Source: Neorhizobium tomejilense (GTDB lineage Bacteria > Pseudomonadota > Alphaproteobacteria > Rhizobiales > Rhizobiaceae). Taken from it: a DNA stretch of 64,000 bases. Every line of letters starts with the position of its first letter. The first letter of the stretch is position 1. Location: positions 1 through 64,000 of the forward strand of contig PVBG01000022.1 of the NCBI GenBank assembly GCA_002968845.1, in the 5' to 3' direction. Below the pieces are notes generated by a model. It was not told where the DNA came from, did no database searches, and was given only the letters and a program-made list of their open reading frames with translations. The position numbers were made by a program, and so were the translations under genes. Below are positions 42,283-52,219 of this stretch, piece by piece.

Positions 42283-43644
42283 GTGACCGCGGGCCCGAAG
42301 ATCCTGTCGCCCGAACAGGCGGCCGAACGGCTGATCGCCGATCTCGCCAGACCAGCGCGCCTTCTCGTGGCGATTTCCGGGGGCAGCGATTCCTGCGGGC
42401 TTCTGGTCGCCCTTTCGAAAACCAATTTCCCCGGCTCCGGCCTGTCGCTTTTCGCGGCGACGATCGATCATGGGCTGAGGTCCGGATCGGCGGACGAGGC
42501 ACATGCCATGGCAGCCCTTTGCGGCCGACTGGGTATTCCGCATTTCATCCGCCGGTGGGAAGGCGAGAAACCGCGGACCGGCATCTCCGCGGCGGCCCGC
42601 GAGGCGCGCTACCGGCTGCTGCTCGAGGTCGCCGACGCGGTCGATGCGACGGCAATCGTTACCGGGCATACGCTCGACGACCAGGCCGAAACGATCGCGA
42701 TGCGTGCGGCCCGCGGCGAGGGCGATGAAAATTCCGGGCTTGCCGGCATGGCCCACGCGGTGCTCCTCGATCGCCGCCGGTGGCTTTTGCGCCCGTTCCT
42801 TGAGACGCGCCGATCCGATATCCGTGACTTCCTGACCAGGGAAGGGCTGGGCTGGATCGACGATCCCAGCAATCTCGATCCGCATTACGAGCGGGTGCGG
42901 GTCCGCGGACAGCTGGCGCAGGAGGATCGGTTCGACGCCGCCGCCCAAGCCATGGCCGCTGCGCGGCGGACGGCGCTTTCCGACGAGGCGGCGCGGCTTG
43001 TGCGGGAGCATCTGACCATCCGCCAGGGCGTTCTGGCGCATCTTGCCCCAGCGGGCCTGCAGGGGGACGAGACGTCACGCCGTCATGCACTGTCGCTCCT
43101 CGCCGCGGTGCTCGGGGGCAGGGCGCATGCGCTCGGCAGCGAGAGCATGGACCGGCTCATGGCCTTTCTCGACGGCGGCCAGCCGGGCCGCATCACTGCC
43201 GGCCGGGTGATCTTCGACCGGCGCCGCGACGGGCTTTATCTCGTCCGCGAAAACCGCGGCATACTGCCGCTGCACCTTCCTGCGGGCAATACGGCGATCT
43301 GGGACGGCCGCTACCGCATCACGAACACCGGCCAGCACGAGATCATCGTCGGCCCGACCGCTCCGGATCGCGACGAAGCGTTGGCGCTGTTTCCCGGCGT
43401 GCCGCCCGCGATCGCTATGCGCGCCGTGGCAGCGATGCCTTTCATCGAAGCCAATGCCCTCCTTTCGGCGGAGGATCGCGAAAACAAAAGTGTGCCCGAC
43501 CGAAGTATCGTCCGCCCTGTGCTTGCGCCTTTCGACCGTTTTTTGCCGCAGTTCGAGCTTAGATTTGGCATCGAGTTAGCGGTTTTGCTCGGATGCGACG
43601 GTTTTCCCCGGCTGCCAGTTAAGGATTCCTGGCGGAAAAGGTAG
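42283..43644 (+). CDS. tilS: tRNA(Ile)-lysidine synthetase
   Basis: TilS converts C34 of tRNA-Ile(CAU) to lysidine so that it reads AUA. The 453 residues have the PP-loop AISGGSDSCG at about 32 and GHTLDDQAETIAMR. The C-terminal substrate-binding region is present and length is normal. GTG 42283 is chosen because the PP-loop then lies at its usual distance and cpoB ends 19 bp before; longer frames overlap cpoB. It comes directly before ftsH as in many bacteria. Confidence 0.92.
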   Translation: MTAGPKILSPEQAAERLIADLARPARLLVAISGGSDSCGLLVALSKTNFPGSGLSLFAATIDHGLRSGSADEAHAMAALCGRLGIPHFIRRWEGEKPRTGISAAAREARYRLLLEVADAVDATAIVTGHTLDDQAETIAMRAARGEGDENSGLAGMAHAVLLDRRRWLLRPFLETRRSDIRDFLTREGLGWIDDPSNLDPHYERVRVRGQLAQEDRFDAAAQAMAAARRTALSDEAARLVREHLTIRQGVLAHLAPAGLQGDETSRRHALSLLAAVLGGRAHALGSESMDRLMAFLDGGQPGRITAGRVIFDRRRDGLYLVRENRGILPLHLPAGNTAIWDGRYRITNTGQHEIIVGPTAPDRDEALALFPGVPPAIAMRAVAAMPFIEANALLSAEDRENKSVPDRSIVRPVLAPFDRFLPQFELRFGIELAVLLGCDGFPRLPVKDSWRKR

Positions 43645-43749
43645 GCGGTGGCTCCTGTTCGCCTTGGCAAGGACTTGCCGCAACCCTATGTTATGCGGCA
43701 AGCAAGGCGGCCGGCTCAAGAAGCTGGCCGTCGCAGTCCGGGGAGTTCA

Positions 43750-45684
<1,935 letters not shown>

Positions 45685-45703
45685 TCCTTCGTCGACTGAA
45701 TTC

Positions 45704-45737
45704 AAAAGCCGCCGCGGAGCAATCCGCGGCGGCTTTT
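45704..45737 (+). terminator. ftsH terminator
   Basis: A 15-bp perfect stem, 45704-45718 with 45723-45737 (core AAAAGCCGCCGCGGA), loop gcaa, ends in TTTT. It lies 20 bp after the ftsH stop and separates ftsH from glmM. Confidence 0.9.
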
Positions 45738-45914
45738 GCTTGGAAGGTTTTGTTATGAGTAACGGGATATAATCGATTTTGATGCTAATTTATGTGCTTG
45801 TGCCGTTAAACTATGGCATGAGCCAAGCTTCAGGCGGGTTTTACCGTCTAACATGCTGCGGGTTCGATCCCTGCAAGGACCGCGACGTTCAGGCGCGATG
45901 ACGAAGGAGCTTAT

Positions 45915-47267
45915 ATGACACGCCGCTATTTTGGCACCGATGGCATTCGCGGACAGTCCAACATGCATCCGATGACGCCGGATCTCGCGATGCGCGTCGG
46001 CATTGCTGTCGGGACGATCTTCCGCAACGGCAATCATCGCCACCGGGTGGTGATCGGCAAGGATACGCGCCTCTCCGGCTATATGCTGGAAAACGCCATG
46101 GTGGCGGGTTTCACCGCTGCCGGCCTCGACGTCTTCCTGCTCGGGCCGATCCCGACGCCGGCTGTCGCCATGCTCACCCGGTCGCTGCGTGCCGATGTCG
46201 GCGTGATGATCTCCGCCTCGCACAATCCTTACGAAGATAACGGCATCAAGCTGTTCGGTCCTGACGGCTACAAGCTCTCCGACGAGCTGGAGATGCGCAT
46301 CGAGGACCTGCTCGACAGCGACCTGCACTCCCAGCTCGCCAAGTCCGGCGATATCGGCCGGGCGAAGCGCGTCGAGGGCGACATCTATCGCTATATCGAA
46401 CATGTGAAGCGTACCCTCCCGCGCGACGTTACCCTGCACGGACTGCGCGTCGCGATCGATTGCGCCAATGGCGCGGCCTACAAGGTGGCTCCGCTGGCGC
46501 TCTGGGAACTCGGCGCGGAGGTGGTGACGATTGGCAACGAACCGAACGGCACGAACATCAATCTCGACTGCGGCTCGACCAGCCCGGAAGCGCTGCAGCG
46601 GAAAGTGCATGAAGTGCGCGCCGATATCGGCATCGCACTCGACGGCGATGCGGACCGCGTCATCATCGTCGACGAGCGCGGCGAGATCGTCGATGGCGAC
46701 CAGCTGATGGCTGTGATCGCCGAAAGCTGGGCCGAGGACCAGAAGCTGAAAGGCGGCGGCATCGTCGCGACCGTGATGTCCAATCTCGGCCTTGAACGTT
46801 TCCTCAACGGCAAGGGCCTCGACCTGGCACGCACTAAGGTCGGCGACCGTTATGTCGTCGAGCATATGCGCACACATGATTTCAACGTCGGCGGCGAACA
46901 ATCCGGCCATATCGTGCTTTCCGATTTCGGCACGACCGGTGACGGCCTTGTCGCCGGCCTGCAGGTCCTGGCGCGGGCAAAGCGCCTTGGCCGGCCGGTC
47001 AGCGAGATCTGCCGCCGTTTCGATCCCGTGCCGCAGCTTCTGAAAAATGTCCGTTTCCAGGGCGGCAAGCCGCTCGAGGACCAGATCGTCCGTCAGGCGA
47101 TCGCGGATGCGGAAGCCGAGCTCGCCGCCAAGGGCCGCCTGGTGATCCGCCCCTCCGGCACAGAGCCGCTGATCCGGGTGATGGCGGAAGGCGACGACCG
47201 GGGACAGATCGAGCGCATCGTCGACGGGTTGGTCGGCGTCATCGCCAACGTCCGCAACGCGGCCTGA
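45915..47267 (+). CDS. glmM: Phosphoglucosamine mutase
   Basis: GlmM converts glucosamine-6-P to glucosamine-1-P on the way to UDP-GlcNAc for peptidoglycan and LPS. The 450 residues show YFGTDGIRG at the start, the phosphoserine loop ISASHNPYEDNGIK (active Ser near 100), the Mg2+ loop ALDGDADR, the sugar-binding GGEQSGH, and the phosphate site RPSGTEPLIRV. AAGGAG precedes ATG 45915. A terminator follows at 47294. Confidence 0.97.
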   Translation: MTRRYFGTDGIRGQSNMHPMTPDLAMRVGIAVGTIFRNGNHRHRVVIGKDTRLSGYMLENAMVAGFTAAGLDVFLLGPIPTPAVAMLTRSLRADVGVMISASHNPYEDNGIKLFGPDGYKLSDELEMRIEDLLDSDLHSQLAKSGDIGRAKRVEGDIYRYIEHVKRTLPRDVTLHGLRVAIDCANGAAYKVAPLALWELGAEVVTIGNEPNGTNINLDCGSTSPEALQRKVHEVRADIGIALDGDADRVIIVDERGEIVDGDQLMAVIAESWAEDQKLKGGGIVATVMSNLGLERFLNGKGLDLARTKVGDRYVVEHMRTHDFNVGGEQSGHIVLSDFGTTGDGLVAGLQVLARAKRLGRPVSEICRRFDPVPQLLKNVRFQGGKPLEDQIVRQAIADAEAELAAKGRLVIRPSGTEPLIRVMAEGDDRGQIERIVDGLVGVIANVRNAA

Positions 47268-47293
47268 CGGCGCAAGCCCCCAAGCCCAATGAA

Positions 47294-47330
47294 AAAGGCC
47301 ACCCGCGGTTTTCGCGGGTGGCCTTTATTT
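47294..47330 (+). terminator. glmM terminator
   Basis: AAAGGCCACCCGCG (47294-47307) pairs with CGCGGGTGGCCTTT (47313-47326), loop gtttt, then ATTTTTG. It probably also acts on the convergent chemoreceptor gene. Confidence 0.9.
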
Positions 47331-47372
47331 TTGCTGCGAGTTCCGGATGGCCGGATCGCCGTTCTTGTTGTC

Positions 47373-49340
47373 TCAGAACTCTTCCCAATCCTGCTTCGCG
47401 GCAGCGGCATTTCCCTGGAATGACTGCGCGACTTTGGCAACCATTCGGCGGGCCGGCGAGGCCGCCGGGCGGCTGCTGCCGGATGCGATTGCGGGCGAGC
47501 CGCGATGCGAAGACGTTCCCGTTGCGGCGCCGCCGCCGATATGGAATTGCGACAGGAGCTGGAACAGGCCCTCCGCGTCGCGGGCAAGACTGTGTGCCGC
47601 TGCGGTGGTTTCCTCGACCATGGCCGCGTTCTGCTGCGTCCCCTGATCCATGGTATTGACCGAGGTGTTGATCTCCTTGAGGCCGGTCGACTGTTCCTTC
47701 GAGGCTTCCACAATGGCCTCGACATTGCCGTTGACCTGCTGGACCTGGATGACGATCTCCTGCAGGGCCTTGCCGGTTTCCCCGACCAGCGCCACGCCGC
47801 TCTTCACGTGGTCGTTGGAGGTGTGGATCAGTTCCTTGATCTCTTTTGCCGCCTTGGCGGAACGCTGGGCGAGTTCCCGCACTTCCTGCGCCACCACCGC
47901 GAAGCCCTTGCCGGCCTCGCCGGCACGGGCAGCCTCGACGCCGGCGTTGAGAGCGAGCAGATTGGTCTGGAAAGCGATCTCGTCGATGACACCGATGATG
48001 TTGCCGATCTCGACGGCGGACGAATCGATCTTGCCCATCGCGTCGACCGCATCACGGACGACCCGGCCGGAGCGCTCGGCATTTTCCTTGGTCATGCGCA
48101 CCAGGTTGCCAGCCTCCTGAGCGCGGTTGCTGGAGTCGGAAACCGTCGTGGTGATCTCTTCCAGGGCCGCTGCGGTTTCTTCGACGGAGGCCGCCTGCTG
48201 TTCGGTGCGCTTGGCGAGGTCGTCGGAGGCCGAGCGGATTTCCTGGGCACCGGCGGCTATCGCACTCGCATTCGCGGCAACCTTCTGCATCGCTTCGCGA
48301 AGTTTCGCCACCGCGGCGTTGTAGTCGGCCCTTAACTGGTCGAGCGAGGGAGTGAAGGGTGTGTTGATCTCCCGGGTCAGGTCGCCGTTTGCCAGGGCCT
48401 GCAGAGCGTCGGCGAGCTGGCGGACCGCCTGGCTCGTCTGTTCTGCGAGAGCACTGCGCTCGGTCGCTTCCTGTTCCAGCCTGTGGCGTTCTCCAACGGT
48501 CCGTTTTGCCTCGGCATCCGCTTCGCGCTCCGCCTTGATGGAGATGGCCTCCCGGAGGGCGGCCACGGCGCGGGCCAGCATGCCGATCTCGTCGCCGCGT
48601 GCCTCGATCGTTCGGTCGCCTTCGAGGTTGCCCGCAGCCATGGCTTTCAGCGATTGCTGCAGCTTGGAGAGCGGTCCGATGATCGAGCGGGCGGTCAGGA
48701 AGGCCGCAATGATCGAAAGCAGCGCAGCTATGCCGAGGGCGGCCAGCGCAAGATTTCTAAAGCCGCTCGCCGCATTGCGGACATCGCCGCCGATCGTTTT
48801 GTTGAGCGCTTCCTGGTAGTCGATGAATTTGTTGATTGCGCCGAGCCAGGAGACGAAGAGCGGACGGGCCTGTTCCAGCAGGATCTTGCGGGCCGCCTCG
48901 CCATCACCTTTTTCCTGCAGCGAAATGATCTGGCCGACCAGCGGGTTGGTCTTTGACTGAATATCGGCGATCTCTGCCAGTATCGTCTTTTCGCGATCCG
49001 TTGCACCGGAGGGGGCACCGACCATTTCCGCCATGCGTTTCTCGTTTTCCGCATAGGATGCCGCGAGCTTGCCGATAAGCGCTTCCGCTTCCTTGCGCTC
49101 GGCCTCGGACGTGACGAGCGTCACGTCGCGGATCGCGATCGCCCGGTCGTGCACGCTGCCGCGATAGTTGATGGCATAACGCTGCTTGACGCTGTTGACG
49201 TCGTTTACGGTTGCCAGGTCATTGTCGATCGTCTTGACCTCGCTGGTGGAATAGAAAGTCAGGCCGATCATCAGGAGAAGCAAAAACCCGAACCCGATAG
49301 CCAATCGGAATGCTATGCCGAATGTCTTGACATTGCTCAT
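47373..49340 (-). CDS. Methyl-accepting chemotaxis protein with CheR/CheB tether
   Basis: The 655-residue transmembrane chemoreceptor has TM helix about 12-30, a periplasmic four-helix-like sensor (about 31-195), TM helix about 197-218, and tandem HAMP-like segments. The cytoplasmic coiled coil has the canonical tip DEIAFQTNLLALNAGVEAARAGEAGKGFAVVAQEVRELA. The last residues DWEEF match the xWxxF pentapeptide that tethers CheR and CheB, so this is a high-abundance type receptor. Ligand unknown. Convergent with glmM. Confidence 0.93.
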   Translation of the reverse strand: MSNVKTFGIAFRLAIGFGFLLLLMIGLTFYSTSEVKTIDNDLATVNDVNSVKQRYAINYRGSVHDRAIAIRDVTLVTSEAERKEAEALIGKLAASYAENEKRMAEMVGAPSGATDREKTILAEIADIQSKTNPLVGQIISLQEKGDGEAARKILLEQARPLFVSWLGAINKFIDYQEALNKTIGGDVRNAASGFRNLALAALGIAALLSIIAAFLTARSIIGPLSKLQQSLKAMAAGNLEGDRTIEARGDEIGMLARAVAALREAISIKAEREADAEAKRTVGERHRLEQEATERSALAEQTSQAVRQLADALQALANGDLTREINTPFTPSLDQLRADYNAAVAKLREAMQKVAANASAIAAGAQEIRSASDDLAKRTEQQAASVEETAAALEEITTTVSDSSNRAQEAGNLVRMTKENAERSGRVVRDAVDAMGKIDSSAVEIGNIIGVIDEIAFQTNLLALNAGVEAARAGEAGKGFAVVAQEVRELAQRSAKAAKEIKELIHTSNDHVKSGVALVGETGKALQEIVIQVQQVNGNVEAIVEASKEQSTGLKEINTSVNTMDQGTQQNAAMVEETTAAAHSLARDAEGLFQLLSQFHIGGGAATGTSSHRGSPAIASGSSRPAASPARRMVAKVAQSFQGNAAAAKQDWEEF

Positions 49341-49938
49341 GGACAGTTCTCTCTTTTGCGGCGCCTTGCGCCGCAGCTACGCGCGGTCAATCTTCTCCGG
49401 AAGAGCACTCGCGCAATCCCATCGCAGTAGTTCGCCGACTGGAGTTGCTTGTTTGGCGCAAAAGATATTTGCGGATCGACCGTAGCGGCAATCCAAGCGT
49501 CGAGTTCAGAATGCGCTCGGCGCTCAGGCGTACTCCACCAGTCCTTCGGCACTATCGATTCCCCGGTATTCCCCCTTCGGAATGTGCTAAAAATAGCTAT
49601 CTATGGTTTATAAAGAATTAATTGTTTATCTAAGCTTAAATTACCAGTTGCTAACTATTTTGTACTGAAGCAGATGAGAACAATAGTTCGGTATGGCGCC
49701 GTGGATATCGCCGGTCGCGCCTGGCGGGGAAAAGAACGGAATCCGTCCGGTGCGAGTGCCTTCCTGCAAGTCTCGGGCGCGCCGTTACTTGTAGAATTGC
49801 CTGTGATTTAGGAAAACGCGCGGTAAACGAGCATGGTTAAGCGAGACTTAACCTTTGTCGATCATCATCCACGGCGGATCAACCCGTTGGCTGCCCGCTT
49901 TGCATGCCATACGCGATACGAGCTTTGGAGATGAACCC
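49341..49938. promoter_or_regulatory. Long intergenic region between receptor and RopB-like gene
   Basis: No gene is supported in these ~600 bp. A markedly AT-rich stretch lies at about 49585-49680 (TTTATAAAGAATTAATTG and similar). A CtrA-like box lies at 49838-49853. The leftward chemoreceptor and the rightward outer-membrane gene must both be promoted from here. A small RNA is possible but nothing specific shows it. Confidence 0.5.
49838..49853 (+). promoter_or_regulatory. CtrA-type binding site upstream of the RopB-like gene
   Basis: TTAA (49838-49841), seven bases gcgagac, TTAAC (49849-49853) is an exact match to the alphaproteobacterial CtrA consensus TTAA-N7-TTAAC. GG before and C after extend it to an inverted repeat GGTTAA / TTAACC. 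It lies 85 bp before the start codon, in promoter range. CtrA control of an outer-membrane protein would tie its synthesis to the cell cycle. Confidence 0.55.
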
Positions 49939-50775
49939 ATGAAAAAGTTGCTGGCCAGCGCTTTTGCGCTGACACTGACGGTGAGTGCCGCCAATTCCGC
50001 CGATCTCTACCAGCCGCAGCCGGAGCCTTATCAGGATGCGCCCGAAGTAACCGTTCAGGAGGCTACCGGCTGGTACCTTCGCGGCGACGTCGGCTATTCC
50101 TTCAAGAAGTCGCGCGGCACCGAATTCTATCAGGGTACCGGCACGCCCGGCGTGGCGATGGCCGAATTCGGCCGCTCCGACCTGCGTGATGCCTTCACGC
50201 TCGGGGGCGGTGTCGGTTACCAGATCAACAGCTACCTGCGCACCGACGTCACCCTCGACTACATGTTCAACAGCAAGTTCCGCGGCTCAACGTCCGGCGG
50301 TTGCGGTGTCGCCGCCGCGTGTACCTCGACCGACCTGGCCTCGATGCACGCTTATTCGCTTATGGCCAACGCCTATGTCGATCTCGGCACCTATGGCTCC
50401 TTCACGCCTTACGTCGGTGGCGGCATCGGTGGCACCTACGTCAAGTGGTCGAACCTGCGCAACACGTCCTGCGCCGACAGCGGCGCCGGTTGCGACCCGG
50501 AAGTGACGCATGGCGGCGAAAAGAGCTGGCGTTTCACCTACGCGCTCATGGCCGGCGCGTCGATCGACGTCACCTGCAACGTCAAGGCCGATGTCGGCTA
50601 CCGCTTCCGCCATGTCACGGGCGGCGACATGTTCGGTTACTCAACGGGCGGCGGCCCGGGCAAGGACAAGGGTTTCTATTCGCATGAAGCCCGCGTCGGC
50701 GCCCGCTACATCTTCGGCGGCTGCGACACGCCGCCGGCCTACGAGCCTCCGCCGCAGCAGATCGTCTACAAGTAA
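49939..50775 (+). CDS. RopB/Omp25-like outer-membrane beta-barrel protein
   Basis: The 278-residue protein has a signal peptide (about 1-22, ending SAANSA). An Asp/Pro/Glu-rich segment precedes alternating beta strands such as GWYLRGDVGYSFKKS and AFTLGGGVGYQINSYLRTDVTLDYMF. YVDLGTYGSFTPYVGGGIGGTYVKW follows, and EARVGARYIFGG lies near the C-terminus. This is the 8-stranded OmpA-like barrel of the RopB/Omp25 group that dominates rhizobial outer membranes. The tail Pro-Pro-Pro-Gln-Gln-Ile-Val-Tyr-Lys is unusual for a barrel end. GGAG precedes ATG 49939. Confidence 0.88.
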   Translation: MKKLLASAFALTLTVSAANSADLYQPQPEPYQDAPEVTVQEATGWYLRGDVGYSFKKSRGTEFYQGTGTPGVAMAEFGRSDLRDAFTLGGGVGYQINSYLRTDVTLDYMFNSKFRGSTSGGCGVAAACTSTDLASMHAYSLMANAYVDLGTYGSFTPYVGGGIGGTYVKWSNLRNTSCADSGAGCDPEVTHGGEKSWRFTYALMAGASIDVTCNVKADVGYRFRHVTGGDMFGYSTGGGPGKDKGFYSHEARVGARYIFGGCDTPPAYEPPPQQIVYK

Positions 50776-50795
50776 TATTACCTCGTCTCCTAGCC

Positions 50796-50820
50796 AAAGC
50801 CGCCTTCGGGCGGCTTTTTG
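50796..50820 (+). terminator. Terminator of the RopB-like gene
   Basis: AAAGCCGCC (50796-50804), ttcg, GGCGGCTTT (50809-50817), then TTG. A UUCG-type loop makes it very stable. Confidence 0.85.
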
Positions 50821-50916
50821 CGTTTGCGGCGACAAAGCTGCGGCAAAAATTTGTCCGTGAGCGACGTTACCCGCTTGACTGTGAAGGCGCTCAGGCATAA
50901 CCACAGCGGCGGGACA

Positions 50917-50954
50917 CCCTTCCCCAACGAAGGGCCATCTATCTGGAAGGATAG
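50917..50954 (+). promoter_or_regulatory. serC leader RNA motif
   Basis: Two hairpins lie just before serC: CCCTTC-cccaac-GAAGGG (50917-50934) and CTATC-tggaag-GATAG (50939-50954). The second holds the ribosome site GGAAGG (50945-50950), five bases before ATG 50959. A conserved two-hairpin 'serC motif' has been described upstream of serC in alphaproteobacteria. Its role in translation control is inferred from the ribosome site lying in the loop and stem. Confidence 0.65.
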
Positions 50955-50958
50955 CCAT

Positions 50959-52137
50959 ATGGCAAACGCCGCAAAGCCGGACCTGCGTCCGAACAACACC
51001 CATTTTTCTTCTGGCCCTTGCTCGAAGCGCCCCGGTTGGTCGCTCGAAGCGCTCTCCGATGCCCCGCTCGGTCGTTCGCACCGCGCCAAGGTCGGCAAGG
51101 CGAAGCTGAAGCAGGCCATCGATCTCACCCGCGAAATTTTAGATGTGCCGGCGGATTACCGCATCGGCATCGTGCCGGCCTCCGATACCGGCGCTGTCGA
51201 AATGGCGCTCTGGTCGCTGCTTGGCGAGCGCGGCGTCGACATGCTGTCCTGGGAAAGCTTTGGTGCCGGCTGGGTCACCGACGTCGTCAAGCAGCTGAAG
51301 CTCAAGGACGTCCGCAAGATCGAAGCCGGCTACGGCCTGCTTCCGGACCTTTCCACGGTCGATTTCGACCGCGACGTGGTCTTCACCTGGAACGGCACGA
51401 CATCCGGCGTCCGCGTTCCGAACGCCGATTTCATCCCGGCAGACCGCAAGGGCCTGACCATCTGCGACGCCACCTCGGCGGCGTTTGCGCAGGACATGGA
51501 CTTTGCCAAGCTCGACGTCGTCACCTTCTCCTGGCAGAAGGTTCTGGGCGGCGAGGGCGGTCACGGCATGCTGATCCTCAGCCCCCGCGCTGTCGAGCGT
51601 CTGCAGACATACGTTCCGGCCTGGCCGCTGCCAAAAATCTTCCGCCTCACCTCTGGCGGCAAGCTGATCGAAGGCATCTTCGTCGGAGAGACGATCAACA
51701 CACCGTCGATGCTCTGCGTCGAGGACTATATCGATGCGCTCAACTGGGCGAAGTCGGTCGGCAGCCTTGAAGGCCTGATCGCCCGTGCCGATGCCAATGC
51801 CAATGTCATCCACGACTTCGTGGCCGCCAATGCCTGGATCGACAATCTCGCCGTCGACCCGTCGACGCGCTCCAACACCTCGGTCTGCCTCAAGATCGCC
51901 GACGCTGATGTTGCCGCACTCGATACCGACGCGCAGGAAGCCTTTGCCAAGGGCATGGTGTCGATCCTCGAGAAGGAAGGCGTCGCGCTCGACATCGGTG
52001 CCTATCGGGATGCCCCGTCCGGTCTTCGCATCTGGGCCGGCGCGACGATCGAAGAAGCCGACATGAAGGCTCTGATGCCCTGGCTCACCTACGCTTTCGA
52101 AACGCAGAAGGCTGCGCTTTCCAAGGCCGCCGCGTAA
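50959..52137 (+). CDS. serC: Phosphoserine aminotransferase
   Basis: This PLP enzyme makes phosphoserine from 3-phosphohydroxypyruvate and glutamate. The 392 residues show NNTHFSSGPCSKRPGWS at the start and the PLP-lysine block TFSWQKVLGGEGGHGML. The order and length match the alphaproteobacterial type, longer than E. coli SerC. It precedes serA, so the first two serine-pathway enzymes share a transcript, separated by a stem-loop. Confidence 0.95.
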   Translation: MANAAKPDLRPNNTHFSSGPCSKRPGWSLEALSDAPLGRSHRAKVGKAKLKQAIDLTREILDVPADYRIGIVPASDTGAVEMALWSLLGERGVDMLSWESFGAGWVTDVVKQLKLKDVRKIEAGYGLLPDLSTVDFDRDVVFTWNGTTSGVRVPNADFIPADRKGLTICDATSAAFAQDMDFAKLDVVTFSWQKVLGGEGGHGMLILSPRAVERLQTYVPAWPLPKIFRLTSGGKLIEGIFVGETINTPSMLCVEDYIDALNWAKSVGSLEGLIARADANANVIHDFVAANAWIDNLAVDPSTRSNTSVCLKIADADVAALDTDAQEAFAKGMVSILEKEGVALDIGAYRDAPSGLRIWAGATIEEADMKALMPWLTYAFETQKAALSKAAA

Positions 52138-52153
52138 AGCACGCCGCGTATCC

Positions 52154-52176
52154 GGCTCCGCTGACGAAGCGGAGCC
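52154..52176 (+). terminator. Stem-loop between serC and serA
   Basis: GGCTCCGCT (52154-52162), gacga, AGCGGAGCC (52168-52176): a perfect 9-bp stem 17 bp after serC. Only a short pyrimidine stretch (cattTcctc) follows, so it may reduce rather than stop read-through, lowering serA relative to serC. Confidence 0.5.
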
Positions 52177-52219
52177 CATTTCCTCATTCACGACAGAAAC
52201 TTTTTCAGGAGGCCCACTG

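Noticed and set aside
45830..45890. T-arm-like sequence GCGGG-TTCGATC-CCTGC upstream of glmM
   Set aside because: The arm has the right size and loop, but the nearby hairpin has a six-base loop and no acceptor or D-arm pairs are found, so no tRNA gene is claimed. It may be chance or a decayed tRNA.
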